From Methylobacterium durans (GTDB lineage: Bacteria; Pseudomonadota; Alphaproteobacteria; Rhizobiales; Beijerinckiaceae), in contig NZ_CP029550.1 of the NCBI RefSeq assembly GCF_003173715.1, positions 744,001 through 808,000 on the forward strand: a stretch of 64,000 nt of DNA. The letters run 5' to 3'. Under the pieces are notes generated by a model. It was given only the letters and a program-made list of their open reading frames with translations, was not told the origin of the DNA and ran no database searches. The translations under genes and the position numbers were made by a program. Below, one piece after another: positions 43,753-52,436 of the stretch (positions are counted from its first letter, which is position 1; each line of letters begins with the position of its first letter).

Positions 43753-44739
43753 TCAGACCCGCTCGCGGCCGAGCCGGTCGAGCACCTGCTTCAGCTCGCG
43801 CTCGCGGCTCGCCTGCGCCTCGACCCAGTCGCGGATCATCTGCTGCTCGGCCCGCATGTGCTGGACGAGGCCCTGGATGCCCTCGGCGAGGTTCGTCATG
43901 GCCTGGGTCGCGGCCCGGCTGTTGGCCCCTTCCGAAATGATGGTGGTGAGCCGGTCGACCGCCTCCTTCAGCTCCCTGGCGGCCGCCGGATCCTGGGGCG
44001 CGGGCAGCACGCCGACTGGGGCGCCCGCCGCCTCGACCACGCCCGAGGTCAGCCAATCCTCCAACTCGTTGTGGAAGCGGGCATGGGCCTGGCCCGCCTG
44101 CAGGTCGAGGAAGCCGACGACCAGCGAGCTCGCGAGGCCGAACAGCGAGGCCGAGAAGGCGAGGCCGATGCCGCCGAGCGGCACCGCGAGCCCGTTCTTC
44201 AGCTCGTCGAACATCACGCTCGCCTCGCCGCCGCCGCCGCGCATCGACCTGATGACCGAGCCGACTGCCGAGAGCGTGTCGATGAGGCCCCAGAACGTGC
44301 CGAGCAGGCCGAGCAGGATCAGGAGCCCGGCGACGTAGCGGAGGATGTCGCGGCCCTCGTCGAGGCGGGCGTCGACCGTGTCGAGGAAGGAGCGCGTGCC
44401 GGGCAGCGTCGCGCCCGCGCGCCGGGCCTCGATGGCCGGGACGAGGGGGGCGAGGAGGTTCGGCGCCTTCGGCACCGTCTCGCCGGCCGCCACCGCGTTG
44501 ACGTAGGAGACCTCCCGGAACAGGCGGAAGACCTGCCCGAAGGCGAGCAGCGTCGCGATGAGGAGGACGCCGAGGATGAGCCCGTTGAGCCCCGGATTGG
44601 CGAGGAAGGCCGGGGTGATCTGCTTGAACAGGACGAAGGCCAGGAACCCGATCAGGATCAGGAAGACCAGCATCCGCACGAGGTAGATGCCGGGCTTGGC
44701 CAGCGGAGGGGACGCGGGACGGGCCGCCATCGGTCGCAA
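43753..44739 (-). CDS. MotA/TolQ/ExbB-family proton channel protein
   Basis: Inner-membrane protein of 328 residues. Hydrophobic segments lie near 23-45 and 52-72, then a cytoplasmic loop, and the paired channel helices near 135-160 (Y-V-A-G-L-L-I-L-L-G-L-L-G-T-F-W-G-L-I-D) and 190-215 (P-L-G-G-I-G-L-A-F-S-A-S-L-F-G-L-A-S-S-L). G-T-F-W-G-L and G-L-A-F-S-A-S-L-F-G are the family patterns of the proton channel. The partner wall-binding protein is encoded next, 3 bp downstream. No flagellar genes are in the neighbourhood, so a Tol/Exb-like or cell-division-linked role is more likely than swimming. Confidence 0.88.
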   Translation of the reverse strand: MRPMAARPASPPLAKPGIYLVRMLVFLILIGFLAFVLFKQITPAFLANPGLNGLILGVLLIATLLAFGQVFRLFREVSYVNAVAAGETVPKAPNLLAPLVPAIEARRAGATLPGTRSFLDTVDARLDEGRDILRYVAGLLILLGLLGTFWGLIDTLSAVGSVIRSMRGGGGEASVMFDELKNGLAVPLGGIGLAFSASLFGLASSLVVGFLDLQAGQAHARFHNELEDWLTSGVVEAAGAPVGVLPAPQDPAAARELKEAVDRLTTIISEGANSRAATQAMTNLAEGIQGLVQHMRAEQQMIRDWVEAQASRERELKQVLDRLGRERV

Positions 44740-44867
44740 CTCTCTGATGGGTGGCTCAGGACCGCTTGAAGGTTAAACGGCGTGCCGGATCGATGCTGCC
44801 GTCACTCTGGCGGCAGGGGCGCACCCGATCAAGTCGCGGCGCGTACGGTCCCGGCGGCAGGCCGGCC

Positions 44868-45686
44868 TCAATCCCAGGCGCGGGGCCAGGTTTCCTCGAG
44901 GTGCGGCCCGAAACGCACAGGCGCGACGAGGGTGGCGAGGCCGCGCGCGTCGGTCTCGACGGCGAGGCCGCAGAGCGTCCCCTCCCCCGTGGCCGCCTCC
45001 AGGCGCGAGCCCGGCGTCTTCTGGAGGAACCGGCGCAGGGGCTCGTCCTTCTGCATGCCCAGCACAGAATCGTAGTCGCCGCACATCCCGGCATCCGACA
45101 GGTAGGCCGTGCCGCCCGGCAGGATGCGGTGGTCGCCGGTCGGCACGTGCGTGTGGGTGCCGACGACGAGGCTCGCCCGCCCGTCGAGGAAATGGGCGAG
45201 CGCCTGCTTCTCGCTCGTCGCCTCGGCGTGGACGTCGACGATGACCGCGTCGGCCGCGTCCCCGAGCGGGCAGGCCGAAAGTTCCCGCTCGGCCGCCGCG
45301 AAGGGATCGTCCAGCGCGTCCATATAGAGGCGGCCCATCACGCTCACGACGAGGATCCGGGCGCCGTCGCGGGTCTCGACGACGGTGGCGCCGCGCCCCG
45401 GCGTCCCCGGCGGGTAATTGGCCGGCCGGATGAGGCGCGGCTGGCGGGCGATGAAGACCAGGGCCTCGCGCTGGTCGAAGGAATGGTTGCCGAGCGTCAC
45501 GGCGTCGGCGCCGGCCTGCAGGATCTCGTCGCAGATCGTCTCGGTGATGCCGAAGCCGCCGGCGGCGTTCTCGCCGTTGACGACGACGCAATTGAGCCGC
45601 CAGCGCTCGCGCAGGGCGGGCAGGCGGTCCGCCACCGCGAGGCGGCCGGGCCGCCCGACGACGTCACCGAGGAAGAGGAGGCGCAT
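44868..45686 (-). CDS. YmdB-type metallophosphoesterase (TIGR00282)
   Basis: Cytoplasmic binuclear metallophosphoesterase of 272 residues; B. subtilis YmdB hydrolyses 2',3'-cyclic nucleotides and affects biofilm. Motifs: F-L-G-D-V-V-G-R at 5-12, N-G-E-N-A-A-G-G at 38-45, L-G-N-H-S-F-D-Q at 64-71, V-D-V-H-A-E-A-T-S-E at about 149, G-T-H-T-H-V-P-T-G-D at about 174. These are the full metal-binding set. The gene overlaps the 5-FCL gene by 23 bp on the same strand, so the two are probably co-transcribed; this order (5-FCL then ymdB) is common in Rhizobiales. Confidence 0.93.
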   Translation of the reverse strand: MRLLFLGDVVGRPGRLAVADRLPALRERWRLNCVVVNGENAAGGFGITETICDEILQAGADAVTLGNHSFDQREALVFIARQPRLIRPANYPPGTPGRGATVVETRDGARILVVSVMGRLYMDALDDPFAAAERELSACPLGDAADAVIVDVHAEATSEKQALAHFLDGRASLVVGTHTHVPTGDHRILPGGTAYLSDAGMCGDYDSVLGMQKDEPLRRFLQKTPGSRLEAATGEGTLCGLAVETDARGLATLVAPVRFGPHLEETWPRAWD

Positions 45687-46284
45687 CGGTCGCTGTCTTG
45701 ACGAGAGGAACGGGGCCGGCCTCGGTCACGAGGTGGTCCAGGGGCCGGTCGTGCGGCTCGGCCGGCACCGTGTCGATCTCCTGGACCGCGTAGGCGATGC
45801 CGATCGTCAGCACCGGGCCGTTGCCGGACAGGCGCGCGATGGCGTGGTCGTAGTAGCCGCGGCCGTAGCCGATGCGCTGGCCGCGCCGGTCGAAGGCGGC
45901 GAGCGGCACGATCAGGGCGGTGGGATCGAGGGGCGGGAGTTCGTCGCGCGGCTCGCTGAGGCCGAAGCCGCCGCGCACCAGCGCCTCGCCAGCCTTCCAC
46001 TCGCGGAAGACGAGGCCGTCGGGCGTCACCTTGGGCAGGGCCACGCGCTGGCCGCGGGCGAACAGGCGCTCGATGATCGGGCGGGGATCGACCTCGCTGC
46101 GGATCGGCCAGAAGGCGCCGACGATCGGCGCGTCGGCGAGGGCTGGGATCCGCAGCACCGCCTCGGCGATGCTTAGCGACCCGCGTTTGCGCGCGTCCGG
46201 ATCGAGGGCGTCGCGCCGGGCGAGCGCCCCGTTGCGGAGGTCGGCCTTCAGGGCGGAGGTCGGGGAGGAGGAGTGCGGAGCCAC
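45664..46284 (-). CDS. 5-formyltetrahydrofolate cyclo-ligase
   Basis: Cytoplasmic ATP-dependent enzyme converting 5-formyl-THF to 5,10-methenyl-THF, recovering folate for one-carbon metabolism; 206 residues. Motifs: K-A-D-L-R near the N-terminus with R-R-D-A-L, R-S-E-V-D-P, F-D-R-R-G-Q-R-I-G-Y-G-R-G-Y-Y-D in the C-terminal half. No ATG suits; a GTG at 46284 just past the 6S RNA region gives the best start, because the longer frame (to 46440) runs through the 6S RNA. The end overlaps ymdB by 23 bp. The gene order with zapA and 6S RNA is conserved in proteobacteria. Confidence 0.9.
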   Translation of the reverse strand: MAPHSSSPTSALKADLRNGALARRDALDPDARKRGSLSIAEAVLRIPALADAPIVGAFWPIRSEVDPRPIIERLFARGQRVALPKVTPDGLVFREWKAGEALVRGGFGLSEPRDELPPLDPTALIVPLAAFDRRGQRIGYGRGYYDHAIARLSGNGPVLTIGIAYAVQEIDTVPAEPHDRPLDHLVTEAGPVPLVKTATDAPPLPR

Positions 46285-46317
46285 GTGAGCCGTTGGAGTG
46301 TCGATCCCGGGAAACCT

Positions 46318-46442
46318 ACAGCGTAGGTGGGCGCCGTGTTGGCCAAGTCCAGGGACGAGGCCAGGGACAGCTCCCGAGGGAGTCGATAAGGCCCCGGGGA
46401 AAAGTTCTCCTGACGAACCCTGCAGCCCCGCCCACCTCATGT
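46318..46442 (-). ncRNA. ssrS: 6S RNA (ssrS), candidate
   Basis: The space between zapA and the 5-FCL gene holds a long self-pairing transcript on the minus strand. AGGTGGGCG (46437-46429) pairs exactly with CGCCCACCT (46333-46325), with CTACA/TGTAG extending the closing stem; the interior has partly paired GC-rich arms and an open centre, the shape of 6S RNA that mimics an open promoter to sequester RNA polymerase. The exact ends are not resolved. The zapA-ssrS-ygfA synteny is the main support. A TACAT box (46446-46442) may be the -10 element of its promoter. Confidence 0.72.
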
Positions 46443-46499
46443 AGCGTTCGCCGCGGGGCGGCGCCAGGGGCGCGGAGGGACGATTTCACGGCCACGATT

Positions 46500-46862
46500 T
46501 CACGGGCCGGCCACGAGCGCCTGCGACAGGCGCTCGATGCGCTCGGCCGCCCGGTTAACGCCGTCGGCGAGGCGCGCCTCCCGCTCCGAGCGCTCCGCTT
46601 CGGCGCCCTCGGTCAGGGCGCGAAGCCCCGCGGTCTCGGCCTCCAGCGCGCTCATCCGCCGCTTCAGCTCGGCGAGTTCGTCCGTCACCGTGAGCGCCGC
46701 CATGACGTGGAGGCGCATGTCGCCGATCTCGCCGAAGGCCCGGCGCATGTCGCCGATGCGCGCGTCGAAGGTGGCGGCGAGCTCGGCCAGATGCTCCTGC
46801 TCGCCCTCGCCGCAGGCCATCCGGTAGTTCTTGCCGTCGATGGTGACGTTGATCTGGGGCAT
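46500..46862 (-). CDS. zapA: Cell division protein ZapA
   Basis: FtsZ-binding protein that stabilises the Z ring, 120 residues. The start P-Q-I-N-V-T-I-D-G-K-N-Y-R-M-A-C-G is the family hallmark, followed by E-E-Q-H-L-A-type helix (G-E-Q-E-H-L-A-E-L-A) and a coiled coil (about 60-110). The frame continues upstream to 46934, but the ATG at 46862 gives the standard N-terminus. The upstream neighbour on the same strand is the DUF4164 gene, which often accompanies zapA in Rhizobiales. Confidence 0.94.
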   Translation of the reverse strand: MPQINVTIDGKNYRMACGEGEQEHLAELAATFDARIGDMRRAFGEIGDMRLHVMAALTVTDELAELKRRMSALEAETAGLRALTEGAEAERSEREARLADGVNRAAERIERLSQALVAGP

Positions 46863-47010
46863 CGGTGTCCTGGCGGTCCGTTGCGGGGATATCGGCGGGA
46901 AGACGGGATTGGGCGGCGGCGCGGGGCGGGTCAAGGCCGCGGCGGGCCGATGATCGCGATCAACGCGCCCTGGTCGCCGCGATGATCGCTCCGGCCGTCC
47001 CGAAGAGCGC

Positions 47011-47304
47011 TCACCGGTGCGGGCGGGCGGCCCCGTCCTGATCCGCCATCACCCCCTCGACCGTGTCGATCACCCGGTCGAGCCGCTCGCCGATGTCGTC
47101 GGCCGTCGCCGTCACCTGCGCCAGCCGGGCCTGGGCGGCGTCGAGGGCCGCGGCGAGCCGCGCCCGGTCCTCGCCCATGATGGCGAGTTCGACGTCGCGG
47201 TCGTCCGGGCTGCGCGCCGCCTCCAGCCGGCGCGTCACCGTTGCCTCCAGCCGGTTCAGGGCGCTGTCGAGGCGCGCGAGGGCGTCGTCGATCGAGACGG
47301 TCAT
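47011..47304 (-). CDS. DUF4164 coiled-coil protein
   Basis: Short cytoplasmic protein of 97 residues, almost wholly helical, with heptad spacing (A-L-A-R-L-D-S-A-L-N-R-L-E-A-T-V) and a second coil A-A-L-D-A-A-Q-A-R-L-A-Q-V. It matches the DUF4164 family, found beside zapA in Rhizobiales; a division role is possible from that association only. The ATG at 47304 begins M-T-V-S-I-D-D-A-L. It precedes zapA by 148 bp on the same strand. Confidence 0.82.
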   Translation of the reverse strand: MTVSIDDALARLDSALNRLEATVTRRLEAARSPDDRDVELAIMGEDRARLAAALDAAQARLAQVTATADDIGERLDRVIDTVEGVMADQDGAARPHR

Positions 47305-47405
47305 CAGCGGGACTCCCGGTACGCTTCGGGCGCTCTCCAACCGGCGGCGCGCCCGCGCCGTGCATGCCTCCTGTTCATCGCCGAGGGATTGTCACACCGC
47401 AACCT

Positions 47406-47433
47406 TTGACTAGGTGGGGGTGCATGCTAGACA
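47406..47433 (+). promoter_or_regulatory. Candidate promoter of the gap operon
   Basis: TTGACT (47406-47411), 16-bp spacer, TAGACA (47428-47433). It lies in the 383-bp non-coding gap (47305-47687) between the DUF4164 gene and gap and would give a leader of about 250 bases. The rest of the gap holds no gene I can support. Confidence 0.4.
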
Positions 47434-47687
47434 GCCGCCGCTGACAGCGAAGCCGCGAGGCGGCGCAGAGCCGGAACTTGATCCCGTGACAGACCCGAGG
47501 CCCCCGCGCGCGTCATCCGTCGACCGGATGCGATCCCGCGCTGGCGCGGGGCCCGGCACGGCCCCGGTTCATCGCAGGTTCACCCCCGTTTCGCACAGAG
47601 CAGGCACGGCCGGGCGGCCGGGCCGCGACGCTCGCAAGACCGGAGCGCGCCGCTGACCGGCGCCCCCCTACAGGAAGGAGTCACGCC

Positions 47688-48695
47688 GTGACGGTGAAGG
47701 TTGCCATCAATGGGTTCGGGCGCATCGGCCGCAACGTGCTGCGCGCGATCCACGAAGCCGGCCGCAGCGACATCGAGGTCGTCGCGATCAACGATCTCGG
47801 GCCGGTCGAGACGAACGCCCACCTGCTGCGCTACGATTCCGTTCACGGCCGCTACCCGGGCGAGGTCGGCGTCGAGGGCGACAGCCTCATCATCGACGGC
47901 AAGCGCATCAAGGTCACGGCCGTGCGCAACCCGGCCGAACTGCCCCACCGCGACCTCGGCGTCGACATCGCGCTCGAGTGCACGGGCATCTTCACGGCCA
48001 AGGACAAGGCGAAGGCCCATCTCGACGCCGGCGCCAAGCGGGTGCTCGTCTCCGCGCCCGGCGACGGCGCGGACCTCACCGTCGTCTACGGCGTGAACCA
48101 CGACAAGCTGACGGGCGAGCACCTCGTCGTCTCGAACGCCTCTTGCACCACGAACTGCCTCGCGCCGGTCGCCAAGGTCCTCAACGAGACCGTCGGCATC
48201 GAGCGCGGCTTCATGACGACGATCCACTCCTACACGAACGACCAGCCGTCGCTCGACCAGATGCACAAGGATCTCTACCGGGCCCGCGCCGCCGCGCTCT
48301 CGATGATCCCGACCTCGACGGGTGCCGCCAAGGCCGTCGGCCTCGTGCTGCCGGAGCTGAAGGGCAAGCTCGACGGCACCGCGATCCGTGTGCCGACCCC
48401 GAACGTCTCGGCGGTGGACCTCGTCTTCACCGCAAAGCGCGCCACCTCGGTCGAGGAGATCAACGAGGCGATCAAGGCGGCCGCGAACGGCCCGCTCAAG
48501 GGCGTCCTCGGCGTGACCGACCGGCCGAACGTGTCGATCGACTTCAACCACGATCCGCACTCTTCGACCTTCCACCTCGACCAGACCAAGGTCATGGACG
48601 GCACCTTCGTGCGCATCCTGTCCTGGTACGACAACGAGTGGGGCTTCTCGAACCGCATGGCGGACACCGCCGTGGCGATGGCGAAGCTGATCTGA
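47688..48695 (+). CDS. gap: Glyceraldehyde-3-phosphate dehydrogenase
   Basis: Cytoplasmic tetrameric dehydrogenase interconverting glyceraldehyde 3-phosphate and 1,3-bisphosphoglycerate, 335 residues, start GTG at 47688 with AGGAAGG upstream. N-terminal Rossmann motif I-N-G-F-G-R-I-G-R, Asp36 in A-I-N-D-L which favours NAD, catalytic Cys153 in S-N-A-S-C-T-T-N-C, and the conserved [10 protein letters not shown] near the end. It heads a cluster with pgk and fba. In many alphaproteobacteria tkt precedes gap; here it does not. Confidence 0.97.
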   Translation: MTVKVAINGFGRIGRNVLRAIHEAGRSDIEVVAINDLGPVETNAHLLRYDSVHGRYPGEVGVEGDSLIIDGKRIKVTAVRNPAELPHRDLGVDIALECTGIFTAKDKAKAHLDAGAKRVLVSAPGDGADLTVVYGVNHDKLTGEHLVVSNASCTTNCLAPVAKVLNETVGIERGFMTTIHSYTNDQPSLDQMHKDLYRARAAALSMIPTSTGAAKAVGLVLPELKGKLDGTAIRVPTPNVSAVDLVFTAKRATSVEEINEAIKAAANGPLKGVLGVTDRPNVSIDFNHDPHSSTFHLDQTKVMDGTFVRILSWYDNEWGFSNRMADTAVAMAKLI

Positions 48696-48705
48696 TCGGC
48701 GGAAG

Positions 48706-48754
48706 GACCGTGCGCGGGCGGCCGGGCGGCTCCGTCCGCCTCCCGCGCACGGTC
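48706..48754 (+). other. Long perfect hairpin after gap
   Basis: GACCGTGCGCGGG (48706-48718) and CCCGCGCACGGTC (48742-48754) form a 13-bp perfect stem with further pairing inside. It starts 11 bp after the gap stop and lacks a U tract, so it looks like an mRNA-stabilising or attenuating hairpin rather than a strong terminator. Confidence 0.6.
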
Positions 48755-48807
48755 GCCCCGTCGACCCGAACATCGAAGGACCCACGCGACAGGAAGGTGC
48801 GCGCGCG

Positions 48808-49301
48808 ATGACCGAAGCCTCGCCGAACTCCCCGACCGGACCGAACTTCATCCCGCCGACGCCGCCGACCTCGCCCCCCTCACCGCCCCCGGGCGCCGAG
48901 GCGAAGCCCGCGCCGGCTCCCGAGGCGCGGCCGGCACAGGCCTCGCCCGCGCCCGGCCGGCCGATGGCGGGAGGCCCCTCTCCGCGTCCCAGCTCATCGA
49001 TCAGCTCGCGCGGATCGAGGACAAGTGCTCGCGCATCGAGGACAAGTACGCCCGCTCCGAGGCGCTGCTCACCCGCGTCGAGGACAAGGTCGAGAGTGCC
49101 TCATCCCGCATGAACGAGGCCGCCCGCCAATCGGACCTCGCCGCGCTCCGCACGGAGGTGCGTGCCGTCTCAGACCGGACGAAACGCCTGCCCGGCGCCG
49201 GCGCCCTCGTGCTGACCGCCATCATCACGGCGGTCGTGACTGTGGTGCTGATGATCGCGGTGCAGCGCCTCCATCTCGACGCCCTGATTCCGCAGCGCTG
49301 A
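48808..49301 (+). CDS. Small membrane protein between gap and pgk, apparently frameshifted
   Basis: Two partial frames join if one base is added to the C run at 48974-48977: Pro-rich [11 protein letters not shown] up to R-P-M-A-G-G-P, then [16 protein letters not shown] in the other frame, ending with a transmembrane helix [17 protein letters not shown]. The product would have about 164 residues: proline-rich head, a coiled coil with repeats R-I-E-D-K, and one C-terminal helix. AGGAAGG precedes the ATG at 48808. The downstream half alone is also open from the ATG at 49110 (63 residues). No family is recognised. It lies between gap and pgk on the same strand and is probably co-transcribed. Confidence 0.6.
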
Positions 49302-49326
49302 GCGCCGCCGACCGACGCAGGATTCC

Positions 49327-50526
49327 ATGAACGCATTCCGAACCCTCGACGATGCCGGCTCGCTCAAGGGCAAGCGCGTCCTGCTGCGGGTCGATCTCAA
49401 CGTGCCGATGGAGAATGGCCGCGTCACCGACGCCACCCGCATCGAGCGCGTGGTGCCGACGATCCGCGAGATCGCCGACGGCGGCGGAAAGGTGATCCTG
49501 CTCGCCCATTTCGGCCGGCCGAAGGGCAAGCCCGATCCGAAGGACTCGCTGAGGCCGGTGGTCAAGACCCTGGGCCGCCATCTCGGGCGCCCGGTCGCCT
49601 TCGCGGAGGATTGCGTGGGCGAGGTCGCGGAGAAGGCCGTCGCTGCGCTCAAGGACGGCGACGTGCTGCTCCTTGAGAACACCCGCTATCACGCGGGCGA
49701 GGAGAAGAACGATCCGGCCTTCACGGACGCGCTCGCGAAGAACGGCGACATCTACGTCAACGAAGCCTTCTCGGCCGCCCACCGGGCGCATGCCTCGACG
49801 GAGGGCCTCGCCCACCGCCTCCCATCCTATGCGGGTCGGCTGATGCAGGCCGAGCTCGACGCGCTGACGAAGGGACTGGAGGCGCCGAGCCGCCCGGTCA
49901 TCGCCCTCGTCGGTGGCGCCAAGGTCTCTTCGAAGATCGACCTCCTGCAGAACCTCGTCTCGAAGGTCGACATGCTGGTGATCGGCGGCGGCATGGCCAA
50001 CACCTTCCTGCACGCCCAGGGCAAGGCGGTCGGCAAGTCGCTCTGCGAGCGCGACCTCGCCGAGACCGCGACCCGCATCCTCGAAGCGGCCAAGGCGGCG
50101 AAGTGCCGGATCATCCTGCCGGTGGACGCTGTGGTGGCCTCCGAATTCAAGGCCAATGCCAGCCACGAGACGGTCGGCGTCGATCACGTGCCGGAATCCG
50201 GCATGATCCTGGACGCCGGTCCGGATTCGGTGACGGAGATCGACGCGGCGATCGACGCGGCCGCGACCCTCGTCTGGAACGGTCCCCTCGGCGCCTTCGA
50301 ACTGGCACCGTTCGACGCCGCGACGGTGGCAGCCGCGCGCCACGCGGCCGAGCGCACCAAGGCCGGCAAGCTCGTCTCGGTGGCGGGCGGCGGCGACACG
50401 GTCGCGGCCCTCAACCACGCAGGCGTGGGCGAGGACTTCTCCTACATCTCGACGGCCGGCGGCGCCTTCCTGGAATGGCTGGAAGGCAAGGCGCTTCCCG
50501 GCGTCGAGGCTTTGCGCGCCCGATAG
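49327..50526 (+). CDS. pgk: Phosphoglycerate kinase
   Basis: Cytoplasmic enzyme transferring phosphate from 1,3-bisphosphoglycerate to ADP, 399 residues, normal size. Motifs: R-V-D-L-N-V-P near 22-28, A-H-F-G-R-P-K-G-K at about 60, L-L-E-N-T-R-Y-H near 114, [11 protein letters not shown] at about 198, W-N-G-P-L-G near 318 and G-G-G-D-T-V-A-A near 357. It follows gap in the same direction with one small gene between, and precedes fba by 158 bp. Confidence 0.97.
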   Translation: MNAFRTLDDAGSLKGKRVLLRVDLNVPMENGRVTDATRIERVVPTIREIADGGGKVILLAHFGRPKGKPDPKDSLRPVVKTLGRHLGRPVAFAEDCVGEVAEKAVAALKDGDVLLLENTRYHAGEEKNDPAFTDALAKNGDIYVNEAFSAAHRAHASTEGLAHRLPSYAGRLMQAELDALTKGLEAPSRPVIALVGGAKVSSKIDLLQNLVSKVDMLVIGGGMANTFLHAQGKAVGKSLCERDLAETATRILEAAKAAKCRIILPVDAVVASEFKANASHETVGVDHVPESGMILDAGPDSVTEIDAAIDAAATLVWNGPLGAFELAPFDAATVAAARHAAERTKAGKLVSVAGGGDTVAALNHAGVGEDFSYISTAGGAFLEWLEGKALPGVEALRAR

Positions 50527-50684
50527 GCGTCGCCCCCAACGCGGCCGCTTTCCGCGACCTGCTCGCCTCGTCCCACGCAGGGCGAGGCACGCCCAGAAAA
50601 GATCGCGCGGCATGCTCCGTCCGGAGCGCCGCCGCGCCTATATACGGCCTGACGGCAGGTCTTTCGTCGACGAGGAGTTGTGAG

Positions 50685-51758
50685 ATGGCACGGATCACGT
50701 TGAGGCAGCTTCTCGATCATGCGGCCGAGTACGAGTACGGCGTCCCGGCCTTCAACATGAACAACATGGAGCAGGGCCTCGCCATCATGGCGGCGGCGGA
50801 TGCGACCGACAGCCCCGTGATCCTGCAGGCGAGCCGCGGTGCGCGCGCCTACGCCAACGACATCCTGCTCGCGAAGATGATCGACGGGCTCGTCGAGATC
50901 TATCCGCACATCCCCGTCTGCATGCATCTCGACCACGGCAACAACGAAGCCACCTGCGCAACCGCGATCCAGTACGGCTTCACCTCGGTGATGATGGACG
51001 GCTCCCTGAAGGCCGACGGCAAGACCCCGGCCGACTACGCCTACAATGTCGAGATCACCCGCAATGTCTCCGAGATGGCGCACTGGGCCGGCGTTTCCGT
51101 CGAGGGCGAGCTCGGCGTGCTCGGCTCGCTGGAGAGCGGCAAGGGCGAAGCCGAGGACGGCCACGGCGCCGAGGGCGAACTCTCCCACGACCAGTTGCTG
51201 ACCGACCCGGAGGAGGCCGTAAAATTCGTCGCCGCCACCCAGGTCGACGCCCTGGCAGTCGCGATGGGCACGAGCCACGGCGCCTACAAGTTTACCCGCA
51301 AGCCCGACGGCGCGGTTCTCGCCATGAACGTCATTGAGGAGATCCATCGCCGCCTGCCGACGACCCACCTCGTCATGCACGGCTCCTCGTCGGTGCCGCA
51401 GGACCTGCAGGATATCATCAACCAGTACGGCGGCGAGATGAAGCCGACCTGGGGTGTGCCGGTGGAGGAGATCCAGCGCGGCATCAAGCACGGCGTGCGC
51501 AAGATCAACATCGACACCGACAACCGGATGGCGATGACCGGCCAGATCCGGAAGGTCCTGACCGAGAACAAGGCCGAGTTCGACCCGCGCAAGTACCTCA
51601 AGCCCGCGATGGACGCGATGACGAAGCTTTGCAAGCAGCGCTTCGAGGAGTTCAACACGGCCGGACAGGGCTCGAAGATCCGCCCGCTCTCGACCGCCGC
51701 CATGGCCAAGCGATACGCCGACGGCTCGCTCGCTCAGAAGATCGACTCGGCCCGCTGA
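50685..51758 (+). CDS. fba: Class II fructose-bisphosphate aldolase
   Basis: Zinc-dependent aldolase of glycolysis, gluconeogenesis and the Calvin cycle, 357 residues. Motifs: A-F-N-M-N-N-M-E-Q near 22-30, M-H-L-D-H-G-N-N (zinc His) near 84, [10 protein letters not shown] at about 140, [17 protein letters not shown] and [12 protein letters not shown]. It is of the longer CbbA-type group (with the segment [13 protein letters not shown]). GAGGAG lies 8 bp upstream of ATG at 50685. It is followed by the thiE-like gene 18 bp on, so it is part of a glycolytic operon. Confidence 0.96.
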   Translation: MARITLRQLLDHAAEYEYGVPAFNMNNMEQGLAIMAAADATDSPVILQASRGARAYANDILLAKMIDGLVEIYPHIPVCMHLDHGNNEATCATAIQYGFTSVMMDGSLKADGKTPADYAYNVEITRNVSEMAHWAGVSVEGELGVLGSLESGKGEAEDGHGAEGELSHDQLLTDPEEAVKFVAATQVDALAVAMGTSHGAYKFTRKPDGAVLAMNVIEEIHRRLPTTHLVMHGSSSVPQDLQDIINQYGGEMKPTWGVPVEEIQRGIKHGVRKINIDTDNRMAMTGQIRKVLTENKAEFDPRKYLKPAMDAMTKLCKQRFEEFNTAGQGSKIRPLSTAAMAKRYADGSLAQKIDSAR

Positions 51759-51776
51759 CGGCAGGGCAAAGGCGAC

Positions 51777-52436
51777 ATGACGGACACGCAAACCCGGCTC
51801 GCCCTTCTCACGCCGCACCGCGTCGAGGCGGACGCACTCGACGCGCTTCTTCCCGGCCTGGAGGCGGCCTGCGGCGTCGGCGACGTCGCGGCCGTTATCC
51901 TCCGGCTCGCGCCGGCGGACGAGCGCGGCCTCGTCGGGCTGGTGAAACGCGTCGTCGGGGTGACCCAGACGCACGGCGCGGCGCTCGTCGTCGCCTGTCC
52001 GGGCCTCGCGGGCGACATCGTGAGTGTCGCCGCGCGCGGCGGGGCGGACGGGGTGCATCTCGACAAAGCGGGCACGGATGCCCTGCGCGACCTCCGCGAC
52101 CGCCTGCGCGACGGGCGCATCCTCGGAGCCGGCGGCATCGAGAGCCGGCACGCGGCGATGGAGGCGGGCGAGGTCGGCATCGACTACCTGATGGTGGGCG
52201 GCCTCTATGCGGACGGCGCCGCCCCGGACCCGGAAGACGTGCGGGAGCGCGCCGCATGGTGGGCCGAGATCTTCGAGACGCCCTGCATCGCCGTGGCCGC
52301 GTCGGAGGCGGAGATCGCCGGCCTCGCGGGCACGGGCGCGGAATTCGTCGGGCTCGAGAGCGCCATCTGGATGGCGGGGCTCGAGGTCGTCGAGCGGGCG
52401 CAGGCCCTCGTCGGCCGCGCAGGAGCCTCTTCTTGA
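51777..52436 (+). CDS. Thiamine-phosphate synthase-like protein
   Basis: TIM-barrel protein of 219 residues in the ThiE/TenI superfamily. True ThiE couples hydroxymethylpyrimidine-PP with thiazole phosphate. Here D-G-V-H-L-D near 98-103 (normally D-G-V-H-L-G-Q-x-D) and G-A-G-G-I-E near 127 are present, but the H-S-x-x-E loop is replaced by S-R-H-A-A-M, and the C-terminus V-G-L-E-S-A-I-W is unusual. It may therefore be a diverged regulator or enzyme without ThiE activity. It is in the fba operon, an arrangement common in Rhizobiales, and its stop overlaps the next start. Confidence 0.8.
   Translation: MTDTQTRLALLTPHRVEADALDALLPGLEAACGVGDVAAVILRLAPADERGLVGLVKRVVGVTQTHGAALVVACPGLAGDIVSVAARGGADGVHLDKAGTDALRDLRDRLRDGRILGAGGIESRHAAMEAGEVGIDYLMVGGLYADGAAPDPEDVRERAAWWAEIFETPCIAVAASEAEIAGLAGTGAEFVGLESAIWMAGLEVVERAQALVGRAGASS

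Noticed and set aside
46285..46440. N-terminal extension of 5-FCL
   Set aside because: It would translate the 6S RNA region and carries no conserved 5-FCL sequence.
48808..49113. Stand-alone 101-residue proline-rich protein
   Set aside because: Its last 45 residues are low-complexity Ser/Arg from a shifted frame, while the alternative frame there encodes a coherent coiled coil leading to the membrane helix.
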